From the NCBI GenBank assembly GCA_036705565.1, contig JAUBUY010000013.1: DNA of 64,000 bases; one strand, given 5' to 3'. A program made the translations under genes and the position numbers. Every line of letters starts with the position of its first letter. Positions within the stretch are counted from its first letter, which is position 1. The DNA is from Microcoleus sp036705565 (lineage in GTDB: Bacteria; Cyanobacteriota; Cyanobacteriia; Cyanobacteriales; Microcoleaceae). Below, piece after piece: positions 8,390 to 17,011 of this stretch. Under the pieces are notes generated by a model, which saw nothing but the letters and a program-made list of their open reading frames with translations, was not told the DNA's origin and did no database searches.

Positions 8390-10144
8390 TCAGGGTTTGG
8401 CGGACTGAGTTTGGCGCAATCCGGCGGCTTCGACAAGCAGGGATTCAGCGAAGGCGATAGCTTCTGTTGCTGACCGGCCACTGGCGAGTTGGGCGAGTTC
8501 TTCCCGCCGCTGCTCACTGTTGAGGGCGGCAACTCTGACTACTGTACGTTCGACTGGTTCGGAGTTGGCTGCGGGTTCCTCGATACTTGGTTCTGCTTCG
8601 ATCGTCTGTTTGTTGACGCGAAAATGACAATCAGCCATGGCGGCGATCAGCGGCTGGTGGGTGACGCAGAGAACTTGGTGTTTGTCGGAGAGTTGGTAGA
8701 GTTTTTTGGCGATCGCCCCAGCGACTCTCCCGGAGACTCCAGCGTCGATTTCGTCAAAAATCAGCGTACCGGCGCTTTCAATTTGGGAAAAACAGGCTTT
8801 GATGGCTAGCAGAAAGCGGCTCATTTCTCCCCCGGAGGCGATCGCGCCCAGAGGTTGCAATGGTTCGCCCGGATTCGGGCTGAAACAAAAGGCGATTTGG
8901 TCGGCACCGGTAGCGGTTGGGGTACAAGGCGATATCTCGACTTGAAATTGCACTTTTTCCATTGCTAAGGGCTTAAGTTCTCCTACGAGGTGCGTTTCTA
9001 GTTTGAGGGCTGCTTCGCGCCGCAGGGTGGTGAGGTGGCTGCAAGCGTCTTTTAATTGCTCTAAAGCGGCCTCATATGCGAGTTCTAAGGCTTCCATTGA
9101 CTCGCCTCCTTCTAAAAGTTCATTTAGTTCGTTTTGGATGCTTTGATAGTAGGCGATCGCTTCTTTGAGCGGCCCGTATTTGCGACAAATTTGTTTGAGT
9201 TCGCGAATCCGATCTTCTACTTCTTCGAGTCTTTCGGGATCTGCTTCTAATTGTTCGCCGTAGCTGCTAATTTGCCGGCTGGCTTCTGTGGCTTGAGCTA
9301 AAGCATCGCTGACCATTTCTAGGATTGGTTGCAACTGCACATCGTAAACCGCCATGTCGCTTAAAATTCCTTCGGCTTTGCTCAACAAGTCGGCGGCTGA
9401 TGCGCTGTCGCCCTCGTTTTGGTACAGGGCTTGGTGGACTTGGTAACTCTGCTGCTGCAATTCGACGACGTGGCTCAGCCGGATTGATTCGTGTTCTAGC
9501 TGTTCGAGTTCGTCGGCGTCTTCGATGTGGGCTTCGCCGAGTTCTCGGACTTGGTATTCTAACAAATCAAGTCTTTGCAGTCGCTGCTGTTCCGACTGAC
9601 GCCTGCGTTTGAGGGCGGTTTTGGCGCTGTTGGCTGCCAGCCACGCGGAGGTGATGCTCGATCGAGCTTCCGTAAGCTTTTTGCCGCCGTATAAATCGAG
9701 CCATTCTCGCTGGAGGGTTTCTTGTCCGAGGTGGACGGTTTGGCCTTGGGCGGTAATTTCGACCAGCCGATCGCGCAGTTGATCCATTAACTGGCGGTTG
9801 ACGAGAATTCCGTTCAAGCGCGATCTCGTGCGTAGAGCACCGCTAGAGGCGTTAATTTCCCGGCTGCAAACGGCTAAATTTCCGTCTATGGGTTCGATTT
9901 CTTGCTCGCCCAGCCACATTGCGGAAGCTTTGTCCAATTCAAAGGTAGCTTCCAATATTGCCCGCGTTGCTCCGGTGCGAATCGATCGGCGATCGACTTT
10001 CCCGCCCAACACTGCATCGATCGCATCTAAGATAATCGATTTACCAGCGCCGGTTTCCCCTGTAAATACGTTCAAACTCGGGCCAAATTCTAGATCCAGG
10101 CAGTCAATTAAGGCAAAGTTTTCTATTCTGAGGTATAGCAACAT
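8390..10144 (-). CDS. recN: DNA repair protein RecN
   Basis: RecN is an SMC-like ATPase that acts at DNA double-strand breaks during recombinational repair. The 584-residue product starts MLLYLRIENFALIDCLDLEF and has Walker A GETGAGKS (about 29-36), two central coiled-coil arms, the ABC signature ASGGEMSRFLLA and Walker B TLIFDEIDAGVSG, followed by the H-loop VTHQPLIAAMADCHF. Length is close to the family norm (about 550-580). The upstream side consists only of heptamer repeats, so promoter elements are not obvious. ruvB, another recombination gene, lies 0.9 kb away on the same strand with a Uma2 gene between. Confidence 0.95.
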   Translation of the reverse strand: MLLYLRIENFALIDCLDLEFGPSLNVFTGETGAGKSIILDAIDAVLGGKVDRRSIRTGATRAILEATFELDKASAMWLGEQEIEPIDGNLAVCSREINASSGALRTRSRLNGILVNRQLMDQLRDRLVEITAQGQTVHLGQETLQREWLDLYGGKKLTEARSSITSAWLAANSAKTALKRRRQSEQQRLQRLDLLEYQVRELGEAHIEDADELEQLEHESIRLSHVVELQQQSYQVHQALYQNEGDSASAADLLSKAEGILSDMAVYDVQLQPILEMVSDALAQATEASRQISSYGEQLEADPERLEEVEDRIRELKQICRKYGPLKEAIAYYQSIQNELNELLEGGESMEALELAYEAALEQLKDACSHLTTLRREAALKLETHLVGELKPLAMEKVQFQVEISPCTPTATGADQIAFCFSPNPGEPLQPLGAIASGGEMSRFLLAIKACFSQIESAGTLIFDEIDAGVSGRVAGAIAKKLYQLSDKHQVLCVTHQPLIAAMADCHFRVNKQTIEAEPSIEEPAANSEPVERTVVRVAALNSEQRREELAQLASGRSATEAIAFAESLLVEAAGLRQTQSAKP

Positions 10145-10440
10145 GAGGAATGGGGAATGGGGAATGGGGAATGGGGAATTGTTAATTGGGAATTTGTAAT
10201 TGGGAATTGGTAAGTGGGAATTGGTAAGTGGGAATGCGTAATTGGTAATTGGTAAGTGGGAATGCGTAATTGGTAATTGGTAATTGGTAAGTGGGAATGC
10301 GTAATTGGTAATTGGTAATTGGTAATTGGTAATTGGTAATTGGAGGCAGAGCCTGGAAAATTATTGGTGCCCAATAACAAATAACAAATAACAAATAACA
10401 AATAACAAATAACAAATAACAAATAACAAATAACAACTGA
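10145..10440. repeat. Blocks of 7-bp tandem repeats
   Basis: Three adjacent blocks. GGGGAAT-type units (about 10149-10185) come first, then TAATTGG/TAAGTGGGAA-type units (about 10186-10345), then at least eight perfect AAATAAC units (about 10375-10435). These heptamer arrays are common in filamentous cyanobacterial intergenic DNA. They open short spurious reading frames but code for nothing recognisable. Confidence 0.85.
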
Positions 10441-10443
10441 CTT

Positions 10444-11007
10444 CTATAGTTTCAACCACCCAAACAAATCTCCTACCGTCAGCCGCAATTCTGCTGCCCA
10501 ATCTGGAACCGGCAACAATTCTTCTGGTTTTGCTAAAAGTTCCGGTTGCTTTCCAGGGGGATAAATTAAGATCGAGCGCACCATCGGATCGATCAACCAA
10601 CCCATTTTAGTGCCGTTTTTCAAACAGTGTAAAATATTCCCAGTTACTTTAGTTTGACTCTGGCCGGGAGACAGAATTTCAATTGTCCAATCTGGGTAAG
10701 TTTCAAATACATTAGCAACATCCCCATTTTCATCAACTGGTATTCTGTTCCAAGTAAATACTGTGACATCTGGCACAATTGATCTGCCGCCAAAAGTACA
10801 CCGCAATTCAGGAAAAGCTAAGGCAATTTTCTGATTTTTAACGGCGACATTAATGGCTGCGACTAATTCACCTTGAAGCCGGCTGTGTTTTCCTTGTGGC
10901 ATAGGTTTTTGGATGATTTGACCGTTGATATATTCGCTAGCTGGTTCGGTTTCTGGCAGTTTTAGAAACTCGGACAAAGTTAGTTTTTTTGTTTGTGTTT
11001 GTACCAT
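10444..11007 (-). CDS. Uma2-family (DUF820) putative endonuclease
   Basis: A 187-residue protein of the Uma2/DUF820 family, which has a PD-(D/E)XK restriction-endonuclease fold and is greatly expanded in cyanobacteria. Family hallmarks are EYINGQIIQKPMPQGKHSRLQ near the N-terminus, PDVTVFTWNRIP, DWTIEILSPGQSQTKV (the acidic E/K-type active-site strand) and GWLIDPMVRSILIYPPG. The gene lies between recN and ruvB on the same strand, 12 bp after ruvB, so it may be co-transcribed with it. The cellular role of the family is unknown. Confidence 0.85.
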   Translation of the reverse strand: MVQTQTKKLTLSEFLKLPETEPASEYINGQIIQKPMPQGKHSRLQGELVAAINVAVKNQKIALAFPELRCTFGGRSIVPDVTVFTWNRIPVDENGDVANVFETYPDWTIEILSPGQSQTKVTGNILHCLKNGTKMGWLIDPMVRSILIYPPGKQPELLAKPEELLPVPDWAAELRLTVGDLFGWLKL

Positions 11008-11019
11008 TTTCTACTCCTT

Positions 11020-12108
11020 CTATTCAATAAAACCCAAGTGTTTTCTAGCAGCCACCGTTACCATTCTGCCCCGATTTGTCCGCTGCAAAAATCCGATTTG
11101 CATTAAGTACGGTTCGTATACATCCTCAATGGTTTGAGTATCTTCTCCTGTAGAAGCTGCGAGGGTTTCTAAGCCCACTGGGCCGCCGTTAAAGTTCTCA
11201 ATCATTGCTGTCAAAATTCGCCGATCTGTCCAATCCAAACCTAGCGGATCGACGTTGAATAATTCGAGGGCGAGTGAGGCAACTTCGGCATCAATTGGCT
11301 TTAAATTTTTGACTTCGCTGTAGTCTCTAACTCGCCGCAGCAAGCGGTTAGCGATCCGGGGGGTTCCGCGCGCTCGGCGGGCAATTTCTGTGGCTCCTTC
11401 TGGGGTGATTTGAGTGTCGAGAACTTGGGCGGTTCTTTGGACAATTAGACTAAGTTCGTCTATTTCGTAGTAGCGTAATCTTTGGATCAAGCCGAAGCGA
11501 TCGCGCAATGGAGATGTCAGCGAGCCGACTTTTGTGGTTGCTCCTACTAAGGTAAATGGTTTGAGGGGAATGCTGCGGATTTTTGCGGTTTTTCCTTGCC
11601 CGATCGTAATATCTAACCGACAGTCTTCCATCGCCGGATAGAGGATTTCTTCTGTAACTTTAGATAAGCGGTGAATTTCGTCGATAAACAGCACGTCGCC
11701 TGCTTTGAGGTTGATCAGCAATCCGACAATATCTCGCGGTTTTTCTAGCGCTGGGGCGGTGGTGATTTTGCATTCCACTTCCATTTCTGCTGCTAAAATT
11801 AGCGACATTGTGGTTTTTCCTAACCCTGGAGGCCCGTAGAGTAACAGGTGATCCATAGGTTCGCCGCGAGATTTGGCTGCTGCAATTGCGATCGCCAAAA
11901 CTTCTCTCAAGTCTTTTTGCCCGATGTATTCAGCTAGCCGCTGGGGTCGGATTTTGTCGTCTTGTTTGCTGTTAATTTCGTCGGGTAGTTCTTGCGATTC
12001 TAGCAATGATTCCGCCTGGGGTTTGGCGGCTTTTTTGCGACGGGCTGGGGCTATGTCTTCGGGTAGATTTGGGTCGGGGGGCTGTTGTTTGGAGGATATA
12101 ATAGCCAT
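11020..12108 (-). CDS. ruvB: Holliday junction branch-migration helicase RuvB
   Basis: RuvB is the hexameric AAA+ motor that, with RuvA, drives branch migration of Holliday junctions. The 362-residue product has Walker A GPPGLGKTT (about 94-102), Walker B VLFIDEIHRLS, sensor 1 LVGATTKVG, the arginine finger in LRDRFG, sensor 2 GTPRIANRLLRR and a winged-helix C-terminus ending GRMVTVAARKHLGF. A lysine/alanine-rich N-terminal extension of about 45 residues precedes the conserved core, as in other cyanobacteria. The divergent gene at 12180 starts 71 bp away, so the two may share a promoter region. Confidence 0.97.
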   Translation of the reverse strand: MAIISSKQQPPDPNLPEDIAPARRKKAAKPQAESLLESQELPDEINSKQDDKIRPQRLAEYIGQKDLREVLAIAIAAAKSRGEPMDHLLLYGPPGLGKTTMSLILAAEMEVECKITTAPALEKPRDIVGLLINLKAGDVLFIDEIHRLSKVTEEILYPAMEDCRLDITIGQGKTAKIRSIPLKPFTLVGATTKVGSLTSPLRDRFGLIQRLRYYEIDELSLIVQRTAQVLDTQITPEGATEIARRARGTPRIANRLLRRVRDYSEVKNLKPIDAEVASLALELFNVDPLGLDWTDRRILTAMIENFNGGPVGLETLAASTGEDTQTIEDVYEPYLMQIGFLQRTNRGRMVTVAARKHLGFIE

Positions 12109-12179
12109 ATTTATCTGCGTTCGAGCAGCGGGAATTGTTTACACTTGTTAGCAGAATCTTTAAAATTATTGAGTTCGTT

Positions 12180-12719
12180 ATGAGTATTCCATCTTCTTTA
12201 TTAGCATCGGAAAGCATAACTTTTGAGGGGGCGATCGAGCTGACTCAATCTTTACTGTCGTTCATGGAGGCTAATCGACTTTTACAAGCCGACATCCAGC
12301 AAGCTGTTACATCTCTGGTGAAAACACAGAACGGTGCTAGGGGGTTTTTTGTCACCTATCTAACGGACGATCGACCGGAGGCAGATCACCCGTCACCCGG
12401 AGTAGTCGAGGCGCTGCGATCGGCTCCTGAGATCGTAGCAGAACTGCTGGTGAAAAATTTGGCGATGTCGGCGGCAATGGTTGTACATCATTCGCGCCAG
12501 CAAAAGGAGGAAATGGCGGCTGATTCTGCTAGAGTGCAGGAGCGATCGCACAATTTAATTCAAATCCTGCAACTGCCCGCCGTTCATACTGTAGCGTCGC
12601 AAATGCTGGCAAGTTTGCAGAGTGCCAGCGGCGAGTATGAGGACTTTTTTGTGCGGTGGGGCTACGACGGCGAGCAAAAACTAGCGATCGGTTCGGCAGT
12701 GCGATCGGCGATCGGCTAA
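12180..12719 (+). CDS. Conserved hypothetical protein
   Basis: The 179-residue product begins MSIPSSLLASESITFEGAIE. I chose ATG 12180 over an ATG 45 bp upstream because the extra residues are hydrophobic and unlike the rest. The protein is helical and soluble, with no signal peptide or recognised motif; segments such as TQSLLSFMEANRLLQADIQQ suggest an alpha-helical bundle. Similar short proteins are probably cyanobacteria-specific, but I cannot name a family. It is transcribed divergently from ruvB. HIP1-rich sequence at the 3' end (GCGATCGG repeated) encodes the terminal AIGSAVRSAIG. Confidence 0.6.
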   Translation: MSIPSSLLASESITFEGAIELTQSLLSFMEANRLLQADIQQAVTSLVKTQNGARGFFVTYLTDDRPEADHPSPGVVEALRSAPEIVAELLVKNLAMSAAMVVHHSRQQKEEMAADSARVQERSHNLIQILQLPAVHTVASQMLASLQSASGEYEDFFVRWGYDGEQKLAIGSAVRSAIG

Positions 12720-12888
12720 AATAACCTCCCAAGGAAGGGGAAAGAAGAAAGAAACAAGAAGCCCAAGCCAGGGTGGCAGATCCTTGATCAAAACGACGGG
12801 GCTGTGGAATAATTGCGGTTTAACAAAAGCTGCACAGTTGTAGCTTGAGTTGATTTAGGTGTGAAGGTAGTGAACGAGGGCGAAAAAA

Positions 12889-13749
12889 TTGCAGAGAACT
12901 GTGAAAGAAGTTGCCCAAAAAGCCCGAAGGGTGGGCGGCAGGCCGCCCGCAAGTAGGCAGCGGTGGGCGAAGCTGAATCTGCTGGCAACATTGGTGCGCC
13001 GGGACTTGGAAGCTCAATACAAAGGCTCGATTCTGGGCAATTTTTGGCCGCTGCTGAATCAGCTATCGCAATTGGTGATTTACACTTATGTATTCTCGAT
13101 CGTCCTCAAGGTAAAGCTCAGCCTTGCAGGCTTCCCAGAAAACAGCGACATTACATTTGGAGTCTGGTTGTTTGCCGGTTTGCTGCCTTGGACTGCCTTC
13201 ACCAGCGGTTTGATCAAGTCGGGAGTATCCGTGGTGGGGCAGCCTAATTTAGTCAAAAAAGTGGTATTTCCTCTCGGTTTGCTGCCCCTAGTGCCGATTT
13301 TTACAGCTTTTATTGAAAGTTCTCTGGGTTTAGCAGCTTTGATTGTGATAGTTGCAGTGTCGTCGCAAAAGCTCAACGCTACTTTATGCTTACTGCCGTT
13401 GGTGTGGATACCTCAGTTGCTGATAACTGCTGGTTTGGGATATTTGACAGCCGGCTTGACTGTATTTTTGCGAGACATTCCTCAGACATTAGGTGTTATT
13501 CTAAATTTTTGGTTTTATTTGACGCCGATCGTCTACCCAGCATCCATCATCCCCCAAGAGTGGCGAGGGTGGGTATTTTGGCTAAATCCAATGGCCGCCA
13601 TCTCGGAGGTTTATCGAGACCTCATACTGCTTGGAGAAGTTAAGCATGGGGGCGAATGGGGTGTCGCCACGCTAATTTCGGCTGCTATATTTTGTGGGGG
13701 TTGGGCGGTTTACCGGCGTTTGCGTCCCGCTTTTGCTGACGTGCTGTAA
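12889..13749 (+). CDS. wzm: ABC-2 polysaccharide export permease (Wzm type)
   Basis: The 286-residue integral membrane protein is the transmembrane half of an ABC exporter that moves lipid-linked polysaccharide across the inner membrane. After a basic N-terminus it has the ABC-2 entry segment LVRRDLEAQYKGSILGNFWPLLNQL, about six membrane helices and the typical ending FWLNPMAAISEVYRDLIL. Its ATPase partner is the next gene (14017). The start is uncertain: TTG 12889 gives the full frame, and GTG 12901 (VKEVAQKA) is an alternative. A 22-bp direct duplication includes its stop codon (13743-13786). Confidence 0.9.
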   Translation: MQRTVKEVAQKARRVGGRPPASRQRWAKLNLLATLVRRDLEAQYKGSILGNFWPLLNQLSQLVIYTYVFSIVLKVKLSLAGFPENSDITFGVWLFAGLLPWTAFTSGLIKSGVSVVGQPNLVKKVVFPLGLLPLVPIFTAFIESSLGLAALIVIVAVSSQKLNATLCLLPLVWIPQLLITAGLGYLTAGLTVFLRDIPQTLGVILNFWFYLTPIVYPASIIPQEWRGWVFWLNPMAAISEVYRDLILLGEVKHGGEWGVATLISAAIFCGGWAVYRRLRPAFADVL

Positions 13750-13786
13750 ATTTGTTTGAGATATGCTGTAAATTTGTTTGAGATAT
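13743..13786. repeat. Exact 22-bp tandem duplication over wzm stop codon
   Basis: Two identical 22-bp copies starting GCTGTAAATTTG, at 13743-13764 and 13765-13786. The first contains the wzm stop codon (TAA 13747-13749), so the duplication leaves the protein unchanged. Confidence 0.9.
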
Positions 13787-13836
13787 AGAGCATATTCTAT
13801 GTATATGTAGTACACACAATTTTCTAGCCCGTGTAA

Positions 13837-13893
13837 GGTGCGTCGCCACCCGTCAATCTGCAAGTTTTATCCAATATCTCGCAGCGACGCACC
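13837..13893. repeat. Inverted repeat GGTGCGTCGC family
   Basis: GGTGCGTCGC at 13837-13846 and its complement GCGACGCACC at 13884-13893 can form a hairpin with a 37-nt loop. A related element occurs at 57681-57742, so this is a dispersed intergenic repeat. Confidence 0.65.
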
Positions 13894-13962
13894 CGGAGGA
13901 TTAACACCACACAATAGAGCTGCTAATGTACTTTATGAACCACCGAATATGCTGTAAAGTCA

Positions 13963-14012
13963 ATCTAAAATCTAAAATCTAAAATCTAAAATCTAAAATC
14001 TAAAATCTAAAA
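13963..14012. repeat. CTAAAAT heptamer tandem repeat
   Basis: About seven perfect copies of CTAAAAT directly upstream of the wzt start. The same unit, or its complement ATTTTAG, recurs near 23.4, 27.6, 44.5, 53.6, 53.95, 56.3, 56.45 and 63.7 kb. Confidence 0.85.
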
Positions 14013-14016
14013 TCGG

Positions 14017-15429
14017 ATGACAGAAAATGTAATTTCACTAAAAAATGTTTCCAAATGCTTTAAGCGGTACGATCGTCCAGGAGACCGCTTAAAGGAAATT
14101 ATTTACCCCACCAAAAAACTTGCTGACGAATTTTGGGCCCTACACGACATCAATCTGGAAATTCCTCAAGGACAAACTCTGGGAATCGTCGGCCGCAACG
14201 GTTCGGGGAAAAGCACTCTCCTGCAAATAATTGTGGGGACGCTCACACCTACCACAGGAAGCGTCGATGTTAAAGGCAGAGTCTCCGCTTTGTTGGAACT
14301 CGGAAGCGGGTTTAACCCGGAATTTACCGGGCGACAAAATGTGTTTTTTAACGCTCAGTTACTGGGATTCAATCAAAAAGAAACTGAAGAAAAGTTTGAC
14401 GATATAGCTGCTTTTGCTGATATTGGCGATTTCATCGAACAGCCAGTCAAAACTTATTCTAGCGGTATGTTTGTCAGGCTAGCTTTTGCGGTTGCGACTA
14501 GCGTCGAGCCAGATATTTTGGTGGTTGACGAGGCGCTTTCGGTGGGGGACGAAGCTTTTCAACGCAAGTGTTTTGCCCGCTTGCAAAGCATTCAGGAAGG
14601 TGGCGGAACAATTTTATTTGTTTCTCATGCTGCTACTTCTGTGGTGCAACTTTGTACGTCGGCGATTTTAATGGATAGCGGTGAATTGCTGCTCGCTCAC
14701 ACGCCGAAGGTGGTAATTTCTAAGTATCAAAAGCTGATTTATGCCGATCCGGATCAGGTTCTGGGGTTGAAGTCAGATATTCGAGCTCTGAACCAACTGA
14801 CAAAACAGGAAAGTCAAAACCAGCTTCAGGATGCTAATTTAGAAAGCACAAAGAGGGAAGTTAAACCGGAGCAACATCTCTCAAAACCGCAGGAATATTA
14901 CGATGAATTTTACGATCCGGGGATGATACCGTCGAATACGGTAAGGTATCCGTCTCGTGGAGCGGAAATTATCAACCCCCACATCGAGACGCTGAAGGGA
15001 AATGTGGTAAATCACTTGCTCGGTCGTCAAGATTATATTTATACTTACTCTGTCACTTTCTCCCGGTCTACTTCCAAAGTTAGGTTTGGAATGTTGATTA
15101 AAACAATTAGCGGTTTTGAGTTGGCGGGTGCTTCTTTGAAGGCTTCTACTCAGTCAGTTAGGTATGTGGAAGCGGGAACGACAATTGTAGTGAAGTTTCA
15201 TTTTAAATGTTTGCTGAATCCGGGTGTTTATTTTCTGAATGCTGGGGTTGTCGGAACGGTAGATGGAGATTTAACTTATCTGGATCGCTGCGTTGATGTG
15301 GCGATGTTTAGAGTTCAGTCTTGTACTGAGTCCTGCGGTAACGGCATCGTTGACTTGCTGATCGAACCGTGTTTAACTGTTGTTAATGCTGATACTCTAG
15401 TGAAAGAGCAGTCAACAGAGGTTATCTAA
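14017..15429 (+). CDS. wzt: Polysaccharide export ABC ATPase with Wzt C-domain
   Basis: The 470-residue ATPase pairs with the Wzm permease. Residues 1-245 form the nucleotide-binding domain: Walker A GRNGSGKST, signature YSSGMFVRLAFA, Walker B ILVVDEALSVGD, H-loop VSHA. After a charged linker, residues about 295-450 form a beta-rich domain (VTFSRSTSKVRFGMLIKTI, GVYFLNAGVVG) like the C-terminal carbohydrate-binding domain of Wzt, which recognises the capped end of the O-polysaccharide before export. The downstream methyltransferase could supply such a cap. The start codon follows heptamer repeats, with no clear Shine-Dalgarno sequence. Confidence 0.92.
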   Translation: MTENVISLKNVSKCFKRYDRPGDRLKEIIYPTKKLADEFWALHDINLEIPQGQTLGIVGRNGSGKSTLLQIIVGTLTPTTGSVDVKGRVSALLELGSGFNPEFTGRQNVFFNAQLLGFNQKETEEKFDDIAAFADIGDFIEQPVKTYSSGMFVRLAFAVATSVEPDILVVDEALSVGDEAFQRKCFARLQSIQEGGGTILFVSHAATSVVQLCTSAILMDSGELLLAHTPKVVISKYQKLIYADPDQVLGLKSDIRALNQLTKQESQNQLQDANLESTKREVKPEQHLSKPQEYYDEFYDPGMIPSNTVRYPSRGAEIINPHIETLKGNVVNHLLGRQDYIYTYSVTFSRSTSKVRFGMLIKTISGFELAGASLKASTQSVRYVEAGTTIVVKFHFKCLLNPGVYFLNAGVVGTVDGDLTYLDRCVDVAMFRVQSCTESCGNGIVDLLIEPCLTVVNADTLVKEQSTEVI

Positions 15430-15444
15430 AATTCTGTAAAAAAA

Positions 15445-16965
15445 ATGAGCGATATCAATTTAGATTTAGTCGAAAATCCCGTAATCAAAGCATTTATTCA
15501 AGATCAAACTAAGTTTCCCGAAAATTTTAAACTGAATATCTGCGAAGACGATGAAATGTATTTGTTCAGCTTGAACAACGTCAAAGACGATCGCGATCGG
15601 GCTTTGGTGCGCTATTATTCGATCGGGCGTCGCATCTTGGATACGGTTAAACAAGTTGTGGAATGGCATTTTGGCAGTTTTGAAAATGTACCTTCTTTTC
15701 TAGATTTTGCCTGCGGTTACGGTCGATTTACCAGGTTTTTGATTCAGGAAATACCGCCGGAACGAATTTGGGTTTCTGATATTTATGCTAACGCGGTTAA
15801 GTTTCAAACTGAATACTTGGGCGTCAACGGTATTGTCTCAACTGGAAAACCCGAAAATTATTTAATTGACCGCAAGTTTGACTGCATTCTGGCTAATTCT
15901 TTTTTCAGCCATATGCCGGAAAGAACTTTTACAAGTTGGTTGCAAAATTTGTACGATTTGTTGACTCCTAACGGCATTTTGATGTTCAGCGTTCACGATG
16001 AGTGTTTGCGCTTAGCCAATATAGAAATGCCGGCTAATGGTATTTTGTTTAGTGCTCAAAGCGAAAGCCAGTCTTTAGATAAGGAGGAATACGGCACAAC
16101 TTATGTAACTGAAAAGTTTGTGAGAGAATGTGTCGAGAGAGTTAGCGGAGGCAAAGCTTTTGTTCACCGCATCAAAAAAGGCATATGCAGATTTCAGGAT
16201 TTGTATGTTGTCACAAATGAGCTAGTTAGAGATTTTTCGGAGTTGAATTTCAATCACCACCCAGAAGGATATATTGATGTTGCTGCTTTTACGAATAAGG
16301 AGAATTTGTATCTGGAAGGATGGGTAGCTGATGTGAATCTCAACGGTCGAGTTGAGGATCTGCAAGTGCTGGTAAACGGGGAGGTTGTACAGAGGTGCGA
16401 GCCTTTTTACGATCGCCCGGATGTGGCTGGATATTTTGAAACTGATGGGGCTCTGCAGTCGGGGTGGAGCTGTTATTTACCCAAAAACACTGTAGGGTTG
16501 CAGGATGTGTTAATAGTCAAAGCAATCAACAACTATGGTTGGGAATGGATTCTGGAAACTTGCACTGTAAAATCGCTGATTAACCAAAGACAATCGCAGT
16601 CTTTATTGGGTTCTACTCAGACAAAACTCAAATTACTTGAGACTCAGTTAGAGTCGGCTAGGATTGAATGGGATCAAAATCAAAGTAAGTTAATGATTAC
16701 TGAAACAAAGTTGGAAGAATCTCAAACAAATTTGCAAGAAACTCAAAGTCAATTAGTTGCAGCTCAAATGCAATTGGAGCAAACTCAACATCAGTTAGTA
16801 TCTGTGCAAACGCAGTTGGAAAAAACCGAAAATCAGCTAATTAATCTGAAGCAAGAACTAGAGCAAGCGAAGTGTAGGGTTTTGGCAATGGAAAGCAGCA
16901 AGTTCTGGAAGCTCAGAAGCGCGTGGTTTCAAGTCAGGCGAAAGCTGGGCTTAGCGGGAGATTAG
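15445..16965 (+). CDS. Class I methyltransferase with coiled-coil C-terminus
   Basis: The 506-residue protein starts 15 bp after wzt and is probably co-transcribed. Residues about 80-210 form a Rossmann SAM-dependent methyltransferase: motif I FLDFACGYGRFTRF, the acidic strand end IWVSDIYANA, then ILANSFFSHMPE. Residues about 275-370 look like a beta-sandwich (YLEGWVADVNLNGRVEDLQVLVNG). Residues 390-490 form a coiled coil of seven-residue T-Q-x-Q-L repeats. A methyltransferase attached to a long coiled coil beside Wzm/Wzt recalls WbdD-type chain terminators, which measure and cap O-chains. That role is an inference here. Confidence 0.8.
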   Translation: MSDINLDLVENPVIKAFIQDQTKFPENFKLNICEDDEMYLFSLNNVKDDRDRALVRYYSIGRRILDTVKQVVEWHFGSFENVPSFLDFACGYGRFTRFLIQEIPPERIWVSDIYANAVKFQTEYLGVNGIVSTGKPENYLIDRKFDCILANSFFSHMPERTFTSWLQNLYDLLTPNGILMFSVHDECLRLANIEMPANGILFSAQSESQSLDKEEYGTTYVTEKFVRECVERVSGGKAFVHRIKKGICRFQDLYVVTNELVRDFSELNFNHHPEGYIDVAAFTNKENLYLEGWVADVNLNGRVEDLQVLVNGEVVQRCEPFYDRPDVAGYFETDGALQSGWSCYLPKNTVGLQDVLIVKAINNYGWEWILETCTVKSLINQRQSQSLLGSTQTKLKLLETQLESARIEWDQNQSKLMITETKLEESQTNLQETQSQLVAAQMQLEQTQHQLVSVQTQLEKTENQLINLKQELEQAKCRVLAMESSKFWKLRSAWFQVRRKLGLAGD

Positions 16966-17011
16966 TGAGTAAATTTGGTTGGTGTGGGAATTAGGGCGAG
17001 GGAGATAAATT

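Noticed and set aside
8249..8473. Forward frame overlapping the recN 3' end
   Set aside because: Shadow of recN; composition follows the opposite strand.
10145..10440. Possible CRISPR array in the repeat-rich stretch
   Set aside because: The units are 7 bp in direct tandem with no spacers; they are heptamer repeats.
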